Shown piece after piece: positions 37,640 to 46,680 of a stretch of 64,000 bases of DNA. Source of the DNA: Algoriphagus aquaeductus (GTDB lineage: Bacteria; Bacteroidota; Bacteroidia; Cytophagales; Cyclobacteriaceae); the NCBI RefSeq assembly GCF_003253485.1, contig NZ_QKTX01000013.1:1-64000 (forward strand), read 5' to 3'. How positions within the stretch are numbered: the stretch's first letter is position 1; each line of letters begins with the position of its first letter. The notes below the pieces were generated by a model. The model saw nothing but the letters and a program-made list of their open reading frames with translations. It searched no databases and had not been told where the DNA came from. A program made the position numbers and the translations under genes.

Positions 37640-38093
37640 ATAGTTTGATCAGATCTTCGAACCTGAAATTAAGTCAAATGGTCAGATTGCCACCGACCAA
37701 TCAAATAAAAAGACAAATCTTCAGTTCTGTGTTGTCTTTCATTGATGAGATGTTGATGGTCTTGATTTACTGAATAACCGAAACATGCAGGCTCAAATTG
37801 AAATCCCGAAGGGATTGAATACCCTTGGGTTATTGGCCCCAAATGCCAATCCGGAAGGAAAAAGAAAAAGGGTTAACGATCCTCTTAACCCCGAATGGGG
37901 TTGAATTAAGTGAATTTTAACCGTTGCTGGAACTATTCCCTTTCCCCACCACCGGCACCCAAACACTCAATCTCGTGACCAAACCGCTGCTTCAGATGCA
38001 ACTAAACTAGGGCATACCAAATCCATAAAAAAACCTCTGAACCCGAAGATCCAAAGGCCTTGTATAATCAAATCTCAAATTTTTAATCTCCAA
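37640..38093. other. Intergenic region with two short palindromes
   Basis: No gene seen. AATCCCgaaGGGATT (37802-37816) and AACCCCgaatGGGGTT (37887-37902) share a CCC-GAA-GGG core and are both followed by GAAT. The spacing and number are too low for a CRISPR array. Confidence 0.55.
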
Positions 38094-39977
38094 TCAATAA
38101 GCTCTGACCACCTTCCCCTCCATATAGTTGGCAAAGGCGCGGTTGACGACGCGGGTACCTCCGGTGGTCGGATAGTCGCCGGTAAAATACCAGTCGCCTG
38201 AGTGATCCGGAATGCATTTGTGCAGGTTGTCAACAGTCTGAAAAATCACTTTCACCTCAGCATGAATCTCAGAAGTAGTTACAATTTCGGCGACTTTGTC
38301 TGAAATTTCCTCATCCGTAAACGGCGCATACACCTGCTTCACAAAATTCTCGGAATTATGAGGTTGTGATATACAAGACTCATACACTTGCTCCAATAGA
38401 TTTTCCATTTTACGCTCCTTGATCAGAGCGATGGCTGCACGGAAGGCGATAAATTCCTTCATTCGGGACATGTCGATGCCATAGCAATCCGGATATCGGA
38501 TCTGGGGAGCAGAAGATACGATCACAATCCGTTTTGGATTAAGCTTATCGAGTGTTGTCAGGATGCTTTTCTCCAAGGTCGTTCCTCTCACAATACTGTC
38601 ATCGATCACCACTACGGTGTCTATTCCGGGACGGATCACTTCGTAAGTAGTATCGTAAACACTCGCTACCATCGAGTCTCGGTCTTCGTCACTCGTGATA
38701 AAAGTTCGCAGCTTCACATCTTTGCTGACCAATTTCTCCACCCGTGGGCGGAAACTCAGGAGTTCATCCAGATCGCCGACATGAGGTTTCCCATCCAGCA
38801 GGACTTCCTTTCTTTTGGCCACCAAGTATTCATCCAATCCCTCGATCAAGCCCAAAAAGGCCGTTTCGGCAGTATTGGGAATGTAGGAAAACACGGTGTT
38901 TTTCAGGTCAAAGTCAATCGCTTTCAGAATCTGAGGGATCAAGGCTTTGCCAAGATTTTTTCTTTCCTGGTAGATTCCCGGATCTGTTCCTCTCGAGAAA
39001 TAGATCCGCTCAAAAGAGCAGGACTTCTTTTCTCTGGCAGGCAAAATCTCATCCTCAGAGTAGGAACCGTCCTTATTGATCACAATGGCATGACCGGGCT
39101 TAATCTCCTTGATGGCATTGAAATCAATATTGAAAGCTGACTTGATCGCCGGTTTCTCAGAAGCTATTACAATGACCTCCTCATCTGCATAATAAAAAGC
39201 TGGCCTGATTCCGGAAGGGTCTCTCACCACAAAAGCAGACCCGTTACCGATCATCCCCGCCATGGCATACCCTCCGTCAAAATCTCGGCAGGATCTCCTG
39301 AGGATTCGGGCCACATCAAGTTCGTTTTCGATGATGTGGGTCAGCTGTTCGTTGGTATGGTTGTGCTTGTATTTGTCAAAAATCCGCTGATTTTCTTCAT
39401 CCAAAAAGTGTCCTACTTTTTCCATCACGGTGACGGTATCGGTTTTTTCCTTAGGGTGCTGCCCGAGCTGGACGAGTTTTCCAAAAAGTTCCTCGTTGTT
39501 GGTCATGTTGAAGTTGCCGGCCATGACCAGGTTTCGGCTTCTCCAGTTATTCTGTTTGAGGAAAGGGTGGCAGGTCTCGATGCTGTTTTCTCCGTGGGTT
39601 CCGTATCGAAGGTGTCCGAGCCAAACTTCTCCGGAGAAGGCAATGTTTTCTTTGAGCCATTCCCCGTCGCTGAGCGCATCGTGACCTCCGAGTTTCTTGG
39701 CCTTTTTGTACTTTTTATTGATTTTGTCGAAGATGAAGTTGACTGCGGAGGGTTCGACTGAGCGGTATCGGCTGATGTATCGGGTACCCGGTTTGGTGTC
39801 AATTTTGATGTTGGCCACTCCGGCTCCATCCTGACCCCTATTGATCTGCTTTTGCATTAGGACGTAGAGCCGATTGGCTGCAAAGGAGGCGGATCCGTAT
39901 TTGTCGATGTAATATTGAGTGGGTTTACGCAGCCGAATCATGGCTATACCGCACTCATGTTTGATAGCATCACTCAT
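38094..39977 (-). CDS. Long amidophosphoribosyltransferase-like (PurF-family) protein
   Basis: A 627-aa protein with an N-terminal glutamine amidotransferase (Ntn) domain and a C-terminal phosphoribosyltransferase domain. It begins MSDAIKHECGIAMIRL, so the catalytic Cys is residue 9 behind an eight-residue propeptide that must be removed. The PRPP loop VVVIDDSIVRGTT is intact. At 627 aa it exceeds classical PurF (about 470-510) by insertions near KYKKAKKLGGHDAL and a long tail. Bacteroidota often have this form beside a classical PurF, so a purine-synthesis role is likely but not proven. Start ATG 39977 is supported by a -7 box at 40007-40014; the frame's earlier TTG start lies upstream of it. 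Confidence 0.85.
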   Translation of the reverse strand: MSDAIKHECGIAMIRLRKPTQYYIDKYGSASFAANRLYVLMQKQINRGQDGAGVANIKIDTKPGTRYISRYRSVEPSAVNFIFDKINKKYKKAKKLGGHDALSDGEWLKENIAFSGEVWLGHLRYGTHGENSIETCHPFLKQNNWRSRNLVMAGNFNMTNNEELFGKLVQLGQHPKEKTDTVTVMEKVGHFLDEENQRIFDKYKHNHTNEQLTHIIENELDVARILRRSCRDFDGGYAMAGMIGNGSAFVVRDPSGIRPAFYYADEEVIVIASEKPAIKSAFNIDFNAIKEIKPGHAIVINKDGSYSEDEILPAREKKSCSFERIYFSRGTDPGIYQERKNLGKALIPQILKAIDFDLKNTVFSYIPNTAETAFLGLIEGLDEYLVAKRKEVLLDGKPHVGDLDELLSFRPRVEKLVSKDVKLRTFITSDEDRDSMVASVYDTTYEVIRPGIDTVVVIDDSIVRGTTLEKSILTTLDKLNPKRIVIVSSAPQIRYPDCYGIDMSRMKEFIAFRAAIALIKERKMENLLEQVYESCISQPHNSENFVKQVYAPFTDEEISDKVAEIVTTSEIHAEVKVIFQTVDNLHKCIPDHSGDWYFTGDYPTTGGTRVVNRAFANYMEGKVVRAY

Positions 39978-40006
39978 GGAGAAGGACGAAGGTTCTTTTG
40001 AGACTT

Positions 40007-40014
40007 CAAAGGTA
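40007..40014 (-). promoter_or_regulatory. Candidate -7 box of the PurF-like gene
   Basis: On the minus strand TACCTTTG, a perfect TAnnTTTG box, sits 30 nt before the ATG at 39977. A TTTTG lies too close upstream to be the normal -33 element. Confidence 0.4.
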
Positions 40015-40204
40015 AGTGATTTCAAAAGATTTATTCCGGATAAAAAGTTCTGCTTGGAAGAATTATCTACGGCAACGATCCAATGAAGCAGATCGACACC
40101 TATTCTCCTGATATAGGAAAAGAACAGTTCACAATGGGGAGGTCATCTACACATTTCCCCTTATTTTTTTAGCAAAAACCTCTAAAACAGCCCTGAATCG
40201 CAAT

Positions 40205-40220
40205 TGGCACGGGCTTGGCA
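40205..40220 (+). promoter_or_regulatory. Candidate sigma-54 promoter
   Basis: TGGCACGGGCTTGGCA matches TGGCAC-N5-TTGCA with one mismatch. The invariant -24 GG (40206-40207) and -12 GC (40218-40219) are at the exact 12-nt offset. Transcription would begin near 40231, about 160 nt before the 40392 ATG. A sigma-54 activator is encoded two genes on (40794). Confidence 0.65.
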
Positions 40221-40391
40221 CTTATCCTAGCACAATCGGAAAACAAGTTTCCGAAATCAGAATCCGGACTCTGATCAGTACTAAACCAAATTACGATGGC
40301 CCTAGTGTTGAAAGAAAATTTAAACCTGCATCAGGTAATTAAATTGGAATTCAAAAATCCACGGGCAATCAAAAACAAAACCACAAAAAAC

Positions 40392-40709
40392 ATGAAAAAG
40401 ACCATTTTAATGTCCGCCCTATTGCTAGCAGGTGCTGCCTTTGTTCAGCCTTCTGTAGCTGCCATCTCTTCTGATGTGATTGAAATTTCCATGCAGGAAG
40501 AGAAAGTGCAAATTAACCCCAACGATCTTCCCGACGCTGTAAAAGCGACTATCGCAGCCGATGAGTCTCTGCAAGGTGCAGCTGTCTTTGAGGCTTGGAA
40601 AATCACCAAAGAAGATGATTCTGTGCACTTTCAGGTAATCTTCACTTCGGCAGAAGGGGAAAAAACAACAAAGACTTATGACCCTGACGGGAATGAAATA
40701 AAAGAGTAA
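40392..40709 (+). CDS. Small secreted PepSY-like protein
   Basis: A 105-aa protein: a signal peptide (MKKTILMSALLLAGAAF, cut near VAA) and a mature domain of about 80 residues, where LPDAVKATIAADESLQGAAV and HFQVIFTSAEGEKTTKTYDPDGNEI resemble PepSY-like/BLIP-type small periplasmic domains. The frame is open to an ATG at 40296, but that would bury the signal peptide. It lies behind a sigma-54-type promoter and ends in a terminator, so it is probably a stress-induced periplasmic protein. Confidence 0.75.
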   Translation: MKKTILMSALLLAGAAFVQPSVAAISSDVIEISMQEEKVQINPNDLPDAVKATIAADESLQGAAVFEAWKITKEDDSVHFQVIFTSAEGEKTTKTYDPDGNEIKE

Positions 40710-40730
40710 GTTGCTAGATCCCTCTAATTA

Positions 40731-40766
40731 AAAAAGCGCCGGACTGTTGTCTGGTGCTTTTTTTGT
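40731..40766 (+). terminator. Rho-independent terminator
   Basis: A 14-bp stem AAAAAGCGCCGGAC (40731-40744) / GTCTGGTGCTTTTT (40749-40762) with G-T pairs, 4-nt loop and T-run. It separates the small secreted protein gene from the NtrC-type gene. Confidence 0.88.
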
Positions 40767-40793
40767 AAGCATTTTCACAAAAAAGCATTGATC

Positions 40794-42221
40794 ATGGCCC
40801 ATATCTTATTAGTTGAAGACGATTTGACCTACGCAAGGATTGTCAAAAATTTTTTGGAAAAGAACGGTTTCCAGGTGAGTACCTGCATTAAGGTAAAAGA
40901 TGCGCAGAACTTGCTGGGTAACGAAAAAATTGATCTGACTATCGCCGATTTCAGATTGCCTGACGGCACCGGCATGGAGCTGTTGCACTGGGCGAAAGAG
41001 AACTTCCCTCAAATGCAGGTGATCCTGATCACACACTATTCAGATATCCGGATCGCGATCAAAGCCATGAAGTTGGGAGCCTTTGAATACATCACCAAAC
41101 CCATTAATCCGGATGAATTACTGGCTACGGTCAGGGAATCGCTGGCCCAAAAAGCAAGTCCCTCTATCCAGATTGAAATTCCGGAGGAACGCTCCTCTCC
41201 CCATTCCAAAAACACATCCGTCCTCCGGTCGGCTTATGTCGTTGGTAGTTCACAGGAAGCCGAAAAGCTTGAAAAACACATCCAACTGGTGGCACCTACG
41301 GATCTCAGCGTGCTGGTCTTGGGGGAAACGGGCACAGGAAAAGAACTGATATCCAAACGTATTCATGAATTTTCTGCCCGAAAGAATGGGCCATTTATTG
41401 CTATTGACTGCGGGGCTTTACCCAAAGACCTTGCAGGTTCTGAGCTGTTCGGACATGTGAAAGGTGCCTTTACCGGAGCTTTGGACAACAAAACAGGACA
41501 CTTTGAAATGGCTAACGGTGGCACCATATTTTTAGATGAAATCGGGAACCTCAGTTATGAAGTACAAATCCAGCTATTAAGGGCAATCCAAGAACGAAAA
41601 ATCAGGAAAATAGGAGGCAACAAAGAAATCGAGATCGATGTGCGAATCATTGCCGCCACCAATGAAAACCTTCTCTCTCAGTCGGGCGAAGGATTGTTCA
41701 GAGAGGACCTGTATCACCGTCTCAATGAATTTACCCTTCATGCCATTCCCCTGCGAAACCGAATGGCAGACTTGGAACATTTTGTCCAGAATTTCATTCA
41801 AGAAAGCAACGAAAGACTTAATAAATCCATCAAAAGTTTGGCCCCTGAAGTTTGGGAAACCTTTTATTCCTACGATTGGCCGGGAAACCTTCGGGAACTC
41901 CGCAATATGATCAAACGGGCCGTATTGCTGAGCCAAGGCGATCGAATTGAGCGCGAGGCTCTTCCCACCGAACTGCTGGAAACCCAGTACTATGAAAAGC
42001 GCATGGCTTCTGAAAATTCTGCCCCTGCCTTTACTCCGGCAATTCCTTCAGCCCGCCCCATTCCCACCGGGGATTACAAGACCCACTTTCAGGAACAGGA
42101 AAAAGAATTGATCCTCAAAGTCCTACAGGATACCCGCTACAATAAGTCCAAGACGGCCAAAATCTTAAAAATGGACCGTAAAACTCTCTACAGCAAAATG
42201 GAAAAATACGGCCTGGATTGA
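40794..42221 (+). CDS. Sigma-54-dependent response regulator, NtrC type
   Basis: A 475-aa regulator: receiver domain (1-120, phospho-acceptor Asp52 in ADFRLPDG), AAA+ domain (Walker A GETGTGKE near 180, sigma-54 contact GAFTGA near 224-229, Walker B GGTIFLDEIG, arginine region LYHRLNEF), and a C-terminal Fis-type helix-turn-helix (NKSKTAKILKMDRKTLYSKM). It activates sigma-54 promoters after phosphorylation. Start ATG 40794 is preferred to a TTG two codons earlier. It converges with a hybrid kinase gene with no gap, and a sigma-54 promoter lies 0.6 kb upstream, so they probably form one circuit. Confidence 0.93.
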   Translation: MAHILLVEDDLTYARIVKNFLEKNGFQVSTCIKVKDAQNLLGNEKIDLTIADFRLPDGTGMELLHWAKENFPQMQVILITHYSDIRIAIKAMKLGAFEYITKPINPDELLATVRESLAQKASPSIQIEIPEERSSPHSKNTSVLRSAYVVGSSQEAEKLEKHIQLVAPTDLSVLVLGETGTGKELISKRIHEFSARKNGPFIAIDCGALPKDLAGSELFGHVKGAFTGALDNKTGHFEMANGGTIFLDEIGNLSYEVQIQLLRAIQERKIRKIGGNKEIEIDVRIIAATNENLLSQSGEGLFREDLYHRLNEFTLHAIPLRNRMADLEHFVQNFIQESNERLNKSIKSLAPEVWETFYSYDWPGNLRELRNMIKRAVLLSQGDRIEREALPTELLETQYYEKRMASENSAPAFTPAIPSARPIPTGDYKTHFQEQEKELILKVLQDTRYNKSKTAKILKMDRKTLYSKMEKYGLD

Positions 42222-44711
42222 TCAGGCCGTTTGGTTAATTTTTTCCTTGAGTGCATTCAGGGTTTCCCTGGTCAATTGATCTAGGGAATTCAGGGCCTCA
42301 TTGATCCCGGTTTTGGTATTGATCTTTAAGCTGTTTTCCACCTTTCGGGCATAGGGACTGGCCGGACTCTTGATTTGCCCCAGTCTGCTTCCCAGCTGAT
42401 GGCATATTTCCAACACCTCATCCCAGCGATCATTCAGTCTAGCCTTACTAAGTCGCTCCAGGTCAGATTCCGTCGTGCGGATCAAATCTCTGACAATATC
42501 CAAGAGTAGATCCTCATCTCCCATGCAAAATTTCTCCAAGTCTCCCAAGTGGAAGGGCTGTGACAAATCCTCCACTGCCACTGTTTCTTTGATTTCTTTG
42601 GCCTTTGTTCTTTCCGGGAAAATGGTCCCCAGTTTTTCAATCAAATCAGTTTCCTGAAATGGCTTAATGATCACATCCCAGAATCCATGTTCCTGCAGTT
42701 TTTCACGCTCTTCCACAAATACATTTGCAGTCATGGCCAACACCGGAAGGCCTCCATAAAAATCCATGGATTTTAAGGATTTCACCACTTCATACCCGGA
42801 TACCTCGGGCATTTGAATATCGATCAAGGCAAAATCAAATTGGGAAACGGAAAAGGTGTCCCGAAACGCCGCCCCACCCTGATAACTTTCTACCTGAGCG
42901 CCAAAGTATTCCAAAACCAATTGAAGGTACCTCAAGCCTACGGCATCGTCATCCACCAACAGCACCCGTACCCCTTGTAGGTCGATTGTCTCTGCACTGG
43001 ATTTGGCACCTGTCCATTCTGGCACGGGACTGGTTTCCATTGGGATCCTAACGCGCATCAAGGTACCCTTCCCTACTTGGCTTTCCACCTCCAAAGTCCC
43101 TTTCATCAAATCCACCAAACGCTTGACAATAGCCAAGCCGAGGCCTGTTCCACCAAACTTTCTGGAAACCGAGGTATCCGCTTGATCAAATTCTTTGAAG
43201 ACTTTTTCCAATTCCTTCGGCTTCATTCCGATTCCGGAATCCTGCACATCTAAATGAAGCCAACCCGACATCCATTTGACTGATACACCGATCCCCCCCT
43301 CCTTAGTAAATTTGAATGCATTGCTGAGCAGGTTATTGAGGATCTGTTTGAGTCGAAGCTCATCTCCTACCAGCCATTGTTCTTCAGGTAAATCAATATT
43401 CCAGTCAAAACTCAACTTCTTTTCCTTGGCACTGAGCTCAAAAAAATTCTGGATATTTTCGAAAAGAGAAATGGGGTCAAAGGGATAGTTTTCCAATTTG
43501 AGTTTACCGGCTTCCAGTTTGGAAAAATCCAAAATATCATCTACGATTTCCTTCAAAGTATCCGAAGCAAATTCTATCATCTGAAGATGGGAAAGTTGGT
43601 CAGCTGTAAGCGCGGTATTTTTAAGCACATTTCGATAACCTTGGATGAGATGAAGCGGATTTCTGATTTCGTGGCTCATATTGGCCAAAAACTCCTGTTT
43701 GGATCTTGCCAATTCTTCTGATTTCTGTCTGGAAATCTCCAAGTCTTCCTGGTATCTTCTGTTGGTTTTGATCTCCCGGAGAATGGAAAACACCAAAACC
43801 AAAGTGGCCAATACTGCCAAAACCACAACCATGACCAGAAAAAAAGTCACATCGGCCACCAAACTGCCTGCTTGTTGACTTTGCTCATTGGAGGTCTTGA
43901 TCGTCTGTCCTTGCAACTCCCCGATCAAAGTCTGGATTGTAGAAGTAAGAGAAGCTTGTTTTTGAAAAATATCGCTTTCCAATCGGGCCAAAGTTTGCCT
44001 TTGGGAGGACTCCTCCCGATAAATCCTACCCATTACCCTACTCAGGGAAAAGAGCACACTGTCTAGGTTGGCGGTGCGAGTTTGTTGGGACGCCCCTGAG
44101 TTTTGTTTTTGAAATTGTTGGAGATATCGAATAATACGATCCTCATCGGTACTGAGCATGGAAGACTGCCGCTCCAGATTGGCTTGAGCCTGCTGCTGCA
44201 GCTCACTATTCATCAGACGTCGGGGATTGAGGTCCCTAAGCGGTTGGGTTTCCATCGCGAGAGCCCTTCTCCGGATGCTGATTTCCAGTCTTCTAAGGGC
44301 TTCCTGCGAGAAATTCCGGTTGGCCAGATTCTTTTTTACCTCATACAAATCGAGATATCCATTGATCAAGAGGGCAAGATTTTCCCGAATAGACTGGATC
44401 GACTTTGTCTCCAAAGAATCGGAGGTGAGACTGTCTAACAGGTTTAGTTTGGCCTCCAAAAACAAAACCGTCGAGTCCTTGATCCGCACATCCGTGATGG
44501 AGCTCTCCGAACCGATTTGGGTGATTTTAAATACCTCCTCCTGCAGTGAATTGAGCAAATCCAGCTTTTGGTTGGGCTGAGCCATCTGATCAATCGACTC
44601 CACCAATCGATTGAGCGAGATATAAGTAAGCCCCGCTACCGCAATCAAAAAGATAGTAGCGACAAAAAAACCGAGAACGACCTTTCGGCCGGTAGATGTG
44701 ATGGTGGTCAA
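42222..44711 (-). CDS. Hybrid sensor histidine kinase with receiver and HPt-like domain
   Basis: An 829-aa protein: a membrane helix (about 10-32), a periplasmic helical sensor of about 240 residues (CHASE3/four-helix type), a second helix (about 285-310), a coiled coil, HisKA (His near 345 in SHEIRNPLHL), HATPase (NNLLSNAFKF, DSGIGM, GTGLGLAIVKR), a receiver (Asp near 630 in DFALIDIQMP) and an HPt-like end (His near 768 in CHQLGSRLG). The only usable start is TTG at 44711; the next in-frame ATG would remove the first helix. Stop codons of this gene and the convergent NtrC gene share the palindrome TGATCA (42219-42224). Confidence 0.9.
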   Translation of the reverse strand: MTTITSTGRKVVLGFFVATIFLIAVAGLTYISLNRLVESIDQMAQPNQKLDLLNSLQEEVFKITQIGSESSITDVRIKDSTVLFLEAKLNLLDSLTSDSLETKSIQSIRENLALLINGYLDLYEVKKNLANRNFSQEALRRLEISIRRRALAMETQPLRDLNPRRLMNSELQQQAQANLERQSSMLSTDEDRIIRYLQQFQKQNSGASQQTRTANLDSVLFSLSRVMGRIYREESSQRQTLARLESDIFQKQASLTSTIQTLIGELQGQTIKTSNEQSQQAGSLVADVTFFLVMVVVLAVLATLVLVFSILREIKTNRRYQEDLEISRQKSEELARSKQEFLANMSHEIRNPLHLIQGYRNVLKNTALTADQLSHLQMIEFASDTLKEIVDDILDFSKLEAGKLKLENYPFDPISLFENIQNFFELSAKEKKLSFDWNIDLPEEQWLVGDELRLKQILNNLLSNAFKFTKEGGIGVSVKWMSGWLHLDVQDSGIGMKPKELEKVFKEFDQADTSVSRKFGGTGLGLAIVKRLVDLMKGTLEVESQVGKGTLMRVRIPMETSPVPEWTGAKSSAETIDLQGVRVLLVDDDAVGLRYLQLVLEYFGAQVESYQGGAAFRDTFSVSQFDFALIDIQMPEVSGYEVVKSLKSMDFYGGLPVLAMTANVFVEEREKLQEHGFWDVIIKPFQETDLIEKLGTIFPERTKAKEIKETVAVEDLSQPFHLGDLEKFCMGDEDLLLDIVRDLIRTTESDLERLSKARLNDRWDEVLEICHQLGSRLGQIKSPASPYARKVENSLKINTKTGINEALNSLDQLTRETLNALKEKINQTA

Positions 44712-44762
44712 TGTCTTATAGTTAGGTTTGAATCTGACCGCCCAATTTTTATTCCAAGCTGG

Positions 44763-45305
44763 TCAAAACTTCAATAAAATATACCCTTGAGGCACGTAAG
44801 TGGTAATAGTAGTCAAAGCAGAATGTGCAATGGTTACTCCTGGCCATAGATCGGAAGTTTTCAGGTTTCTGGCTATGAGGGATTGCCCACAGACCATAAT
44901 CTCAGCCCCTGCTTCTTCCAAAGCCTCGAACACTTTCAAGTTTGGATTGTCAACCTCAAAGCGCTTTTTGTAATTCTCATCATTCAATAGTGCAAAAATA
45001 CCTCCACCATGTAGAATCACCTTTACTTTTAAACGGTCTCTACTCACGCCCGCCAAACCATGCAAATTCATCATTCTGGCCACATTGTCCACAAAACGTG
45101 AAATCTGCTTATTATCCTCAGAAGGCGAAGTCAGGTCAACCAATATTTTATATTCCAATGTACCATCCGGTCGCTCCGTGGCATCCGGTATTTCATAGAT
45201 GCCACCAAAGCCTTTCACAATGGGAAATTGAGGAGTCTGGGCATTGGCTAAAAAGCCTGAGAAAAAGCAAAGCAACAAGGCAAGGAAGAAGGTCCTGAAG
45301 TTCAT
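44763..45305 (-). CDS. Exported DsrE-like protein
   Basis: A 180-aa protein with a signal peptide (cut near ANAQ, residue 23) and a DsrE/DsrF-like domain (RLKVKVILHGGGIFALL, FEALEEAGAEIMVCGQSL). The Cys in MVCGQS is the position used by sulfur-transferring members, but exported forms in Bacteroidota have no known substrate. It lies 51 nt upstream of the hybrid kinase start on the same strand and could share a transcript with it. Confidence 0.8.
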   Translation of the reverse strand: MNFRTFFLALLLCFFSGFLANAQTPQFPIVKGFGGIYEIPDATERPDGTLEYKILVDLTSPSEDNKQISRFVDNVARMMNLHGLAGVSRDRLKVKVILHGGGIFALLNDENYKKRFEVDNPNLKVFEALEEAGAEIMVCGQSLIARNLKTSDLWPGVTIAHSALTTITTYVPQGYILLKF

Positions 45306-45365
45306 GGAAATGATATTTGTCGAAAAGTAAGAAAAATCCTACCGCATCTATAACCAAAAAAGAAA

Positions 45366-45391
45366 AAGCTCAGCCAAAATTGACTGAGCTT
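45366..45391 (-). terminator. Terminator of the tRNA-Leu gene
   Basis: On the minus strand AAGCTCAG (45391-45384) / CTGAGCTT (45373-45366) pair perfectly around a 10-nt loop, followed by a T-rich run. It starts 2 nt beyond the mature tRNA end. Confidence 0.8.
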
Positions 45392-45392
45392 G

Positions 45393-45476
45393 TGCGCATG
45401 AGAAGATTCGAACTTCCACACCCGAACGGGCACCACCCCCTCAAAGTGGCGTGTCTACCAGTTTCACCACATGCGC
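45393..45476 (-). tRNA. tRNA-Leu (anticodon GAG)
   Basis: 84 nt on the minus strand. The acceptor stem is GCGCATG/CATGCGC with discriminator A. The D arm contains GTGAAACTGGTAGACACG, the anticodon stem CCACT/GGTGG with loop TTGAGGG (anticodon GAG), a long variable arm (TGCCCGTTCGGGTG) as in class II tRNAs, and the T arm with GTTCGAATC. CCA is not encoded (ACAA follows). Confidence 0.95.
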
Positions 45477-45555
45477 GTATTAGGGTCTGCAAAAGTAGAA
45501 ATCCAAGGCAATCGATGCAAACCTGATTCGAGGATTTCTTGACTTTTTTTACAAA

Positions 45556-46437
45556 TTATCCGAAAACCTTCTTTTCAGCGGACTGAAGGGTATTGTAGAG
45601 CAAAGCTGCTATCGTCATCGGACCTACTCCACCAGGCACAGGAGTGATCGCAGCCGCTTTTTCTGCCACTTCATCAAACTTCACATCACCAATCAATCTG
45701 AAACCTGACTTCTTGCTTGGATCTTCGATTCGGTGAATTCCCACATCGATCACCACTGCACCCGGCTTCACCATATCTGCAGTCACAAACTCAGGTTTGC
45801 CGATCGCTACGATCAGAATATCTGCTGTGCGGCAGATTTCTGCCAGATTTTGAGTTTTGCTGTGAGTCAAGGTGACCGTAGCATTTCCCGGATAGCCATT
45901 TCTAGCCATCAGAATACTCATGGGACTGCCTACGATATGGCTTCGACCAATCACCACGCAATGTTTGCCCGAGGTCTCAATGTTGTATCGCTTCAACAAT
46001 TCCACAATGCCGTAGGGTGTTGCAGCTACATAAGCTGGCCAATTGAGCGTCATTCGTCCCACATTGGCTGGAGTGAATCCATCCACGTCTTTTTCAGGCT
46101 TGATTTTGTTGGTCACCTTATCCACGGAGATATGCTTTGGAAGAGGGAGTTGAACAATCAATCCGTCGATGTCCGGATTTTCATTGATGTCTTCTACCAC
46201 TTTGAGCAGTTCAGCCTCTGAAATATCCGATTCCAGACGAACCAGTGTAGACTGAAAACCCACCTCTTCGCAGGCTTTCACTTTGGCACCGACATAGGTC
46301 TGACTAGCGCCGTCGTTGCCTACAAGTACAGCTGCCAAGTGGGGCGTTTTCCCTCCTTCGGCTTTGATTTCCGCTACTCTGTCAGCGATTTCAGATTTTA
46401 TTTCGGAGGAGGTTTTTTTGCCGTCGATGAGGATCAT
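45556..46437 (-). CDS. folD: Bifunctional methylenetetrahydrofolate dehydrogenase/methenyltetrahydrofolate cyclohydrolase
   Basis: A 293-aa enzyme of one-carbon metabolism interconverting 5,10-methylene- and 10-formyl-tetrahydrofolate with NADP. Signatures are complete: [13 protein letters not shown] (catalytic Lys region), [13 protein letters not shown], the Rossmann block [14 protein letters not shown], and [19 protein letters not shown]. The length is that of normal FolD. It stands alone behind the tRNA-Leu gene on the same strand order (tRNA is downstream). Confidence 0.96.
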   Translation of the reverse strand: MILIDGKKTSSEIKSEIADRVAEIKAEGGKTPHLAAVLVGNDGASQTYVGAKVKACEEVGFQSTLVRLESDISEAELLKVVEDINENPDIDGLIVQLPLPKHISVDKVTNKIKPEKDVDGFTPANVGRMTLNWPAYVAATPYGIVELLKRYNIETSGKHCVVIGRSHIVGSPMSILMARNGYPGNATVTLTHSKTQNLAEICRTADILIVAIGKPEFVTADMVKPGAVVIDVGIHRIEDPSKKSGFRLIGDVKFDEVAEKAAAITPVPGGVGPMTIAALLYNTLQSAEKKVFG

Positions 46438-46460
46438 TACTTGAAATGAGGGATAAGTTG

Positions 46461-46492
46461 GAAATTACGATTTACGATGTACGATTTACGAC
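46461..46492. repeat. Left arm of an inverted repeat flanking the four-helix-bundle gene
   Basis: A 32-nt arm built of TACGATT-type microrepeats; it matches the reverse complement of 47227-47258 at 27 of 32 positions. The two arms bracket the gene at 46681-47079, making a unit of 798 bp. Confidence 0.65.
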
Positions 46493-46680
46493 ATCAATGG
46501 TAGTTCAATGCTTTTTAGAAGTTTTTGAGATTTTAGGCTGAATTGATAAAGACTCATGAAAGCAACCTTTAATCCTGTTTGCTTAGTAACAAAATATTAT
46601 TTCTACTTTTCAATATCCTCTTGATGTTTTGATACTAGCTACAACTATAGATAGTATTTCATCTGTTTATAATTTGATTT

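Noticed and set aside
36665-37648. 327-codon open frame on the plus strand
   Set aside because: Antisense to the complete M42 peptidase gene with all its metal ligands; shadow frame.
37802-37902. Possible CRISPR-like repeats
   Set aside because: Only two unequal palindromes, no regular spacing and no cas genes in the window.
46461-46492. TACGATT microrepeats as a CRISPR array
   Set aside because: Units are 7-9 nt without unique spacers. Better described as microrepeats forming an inverted-repeat arm.
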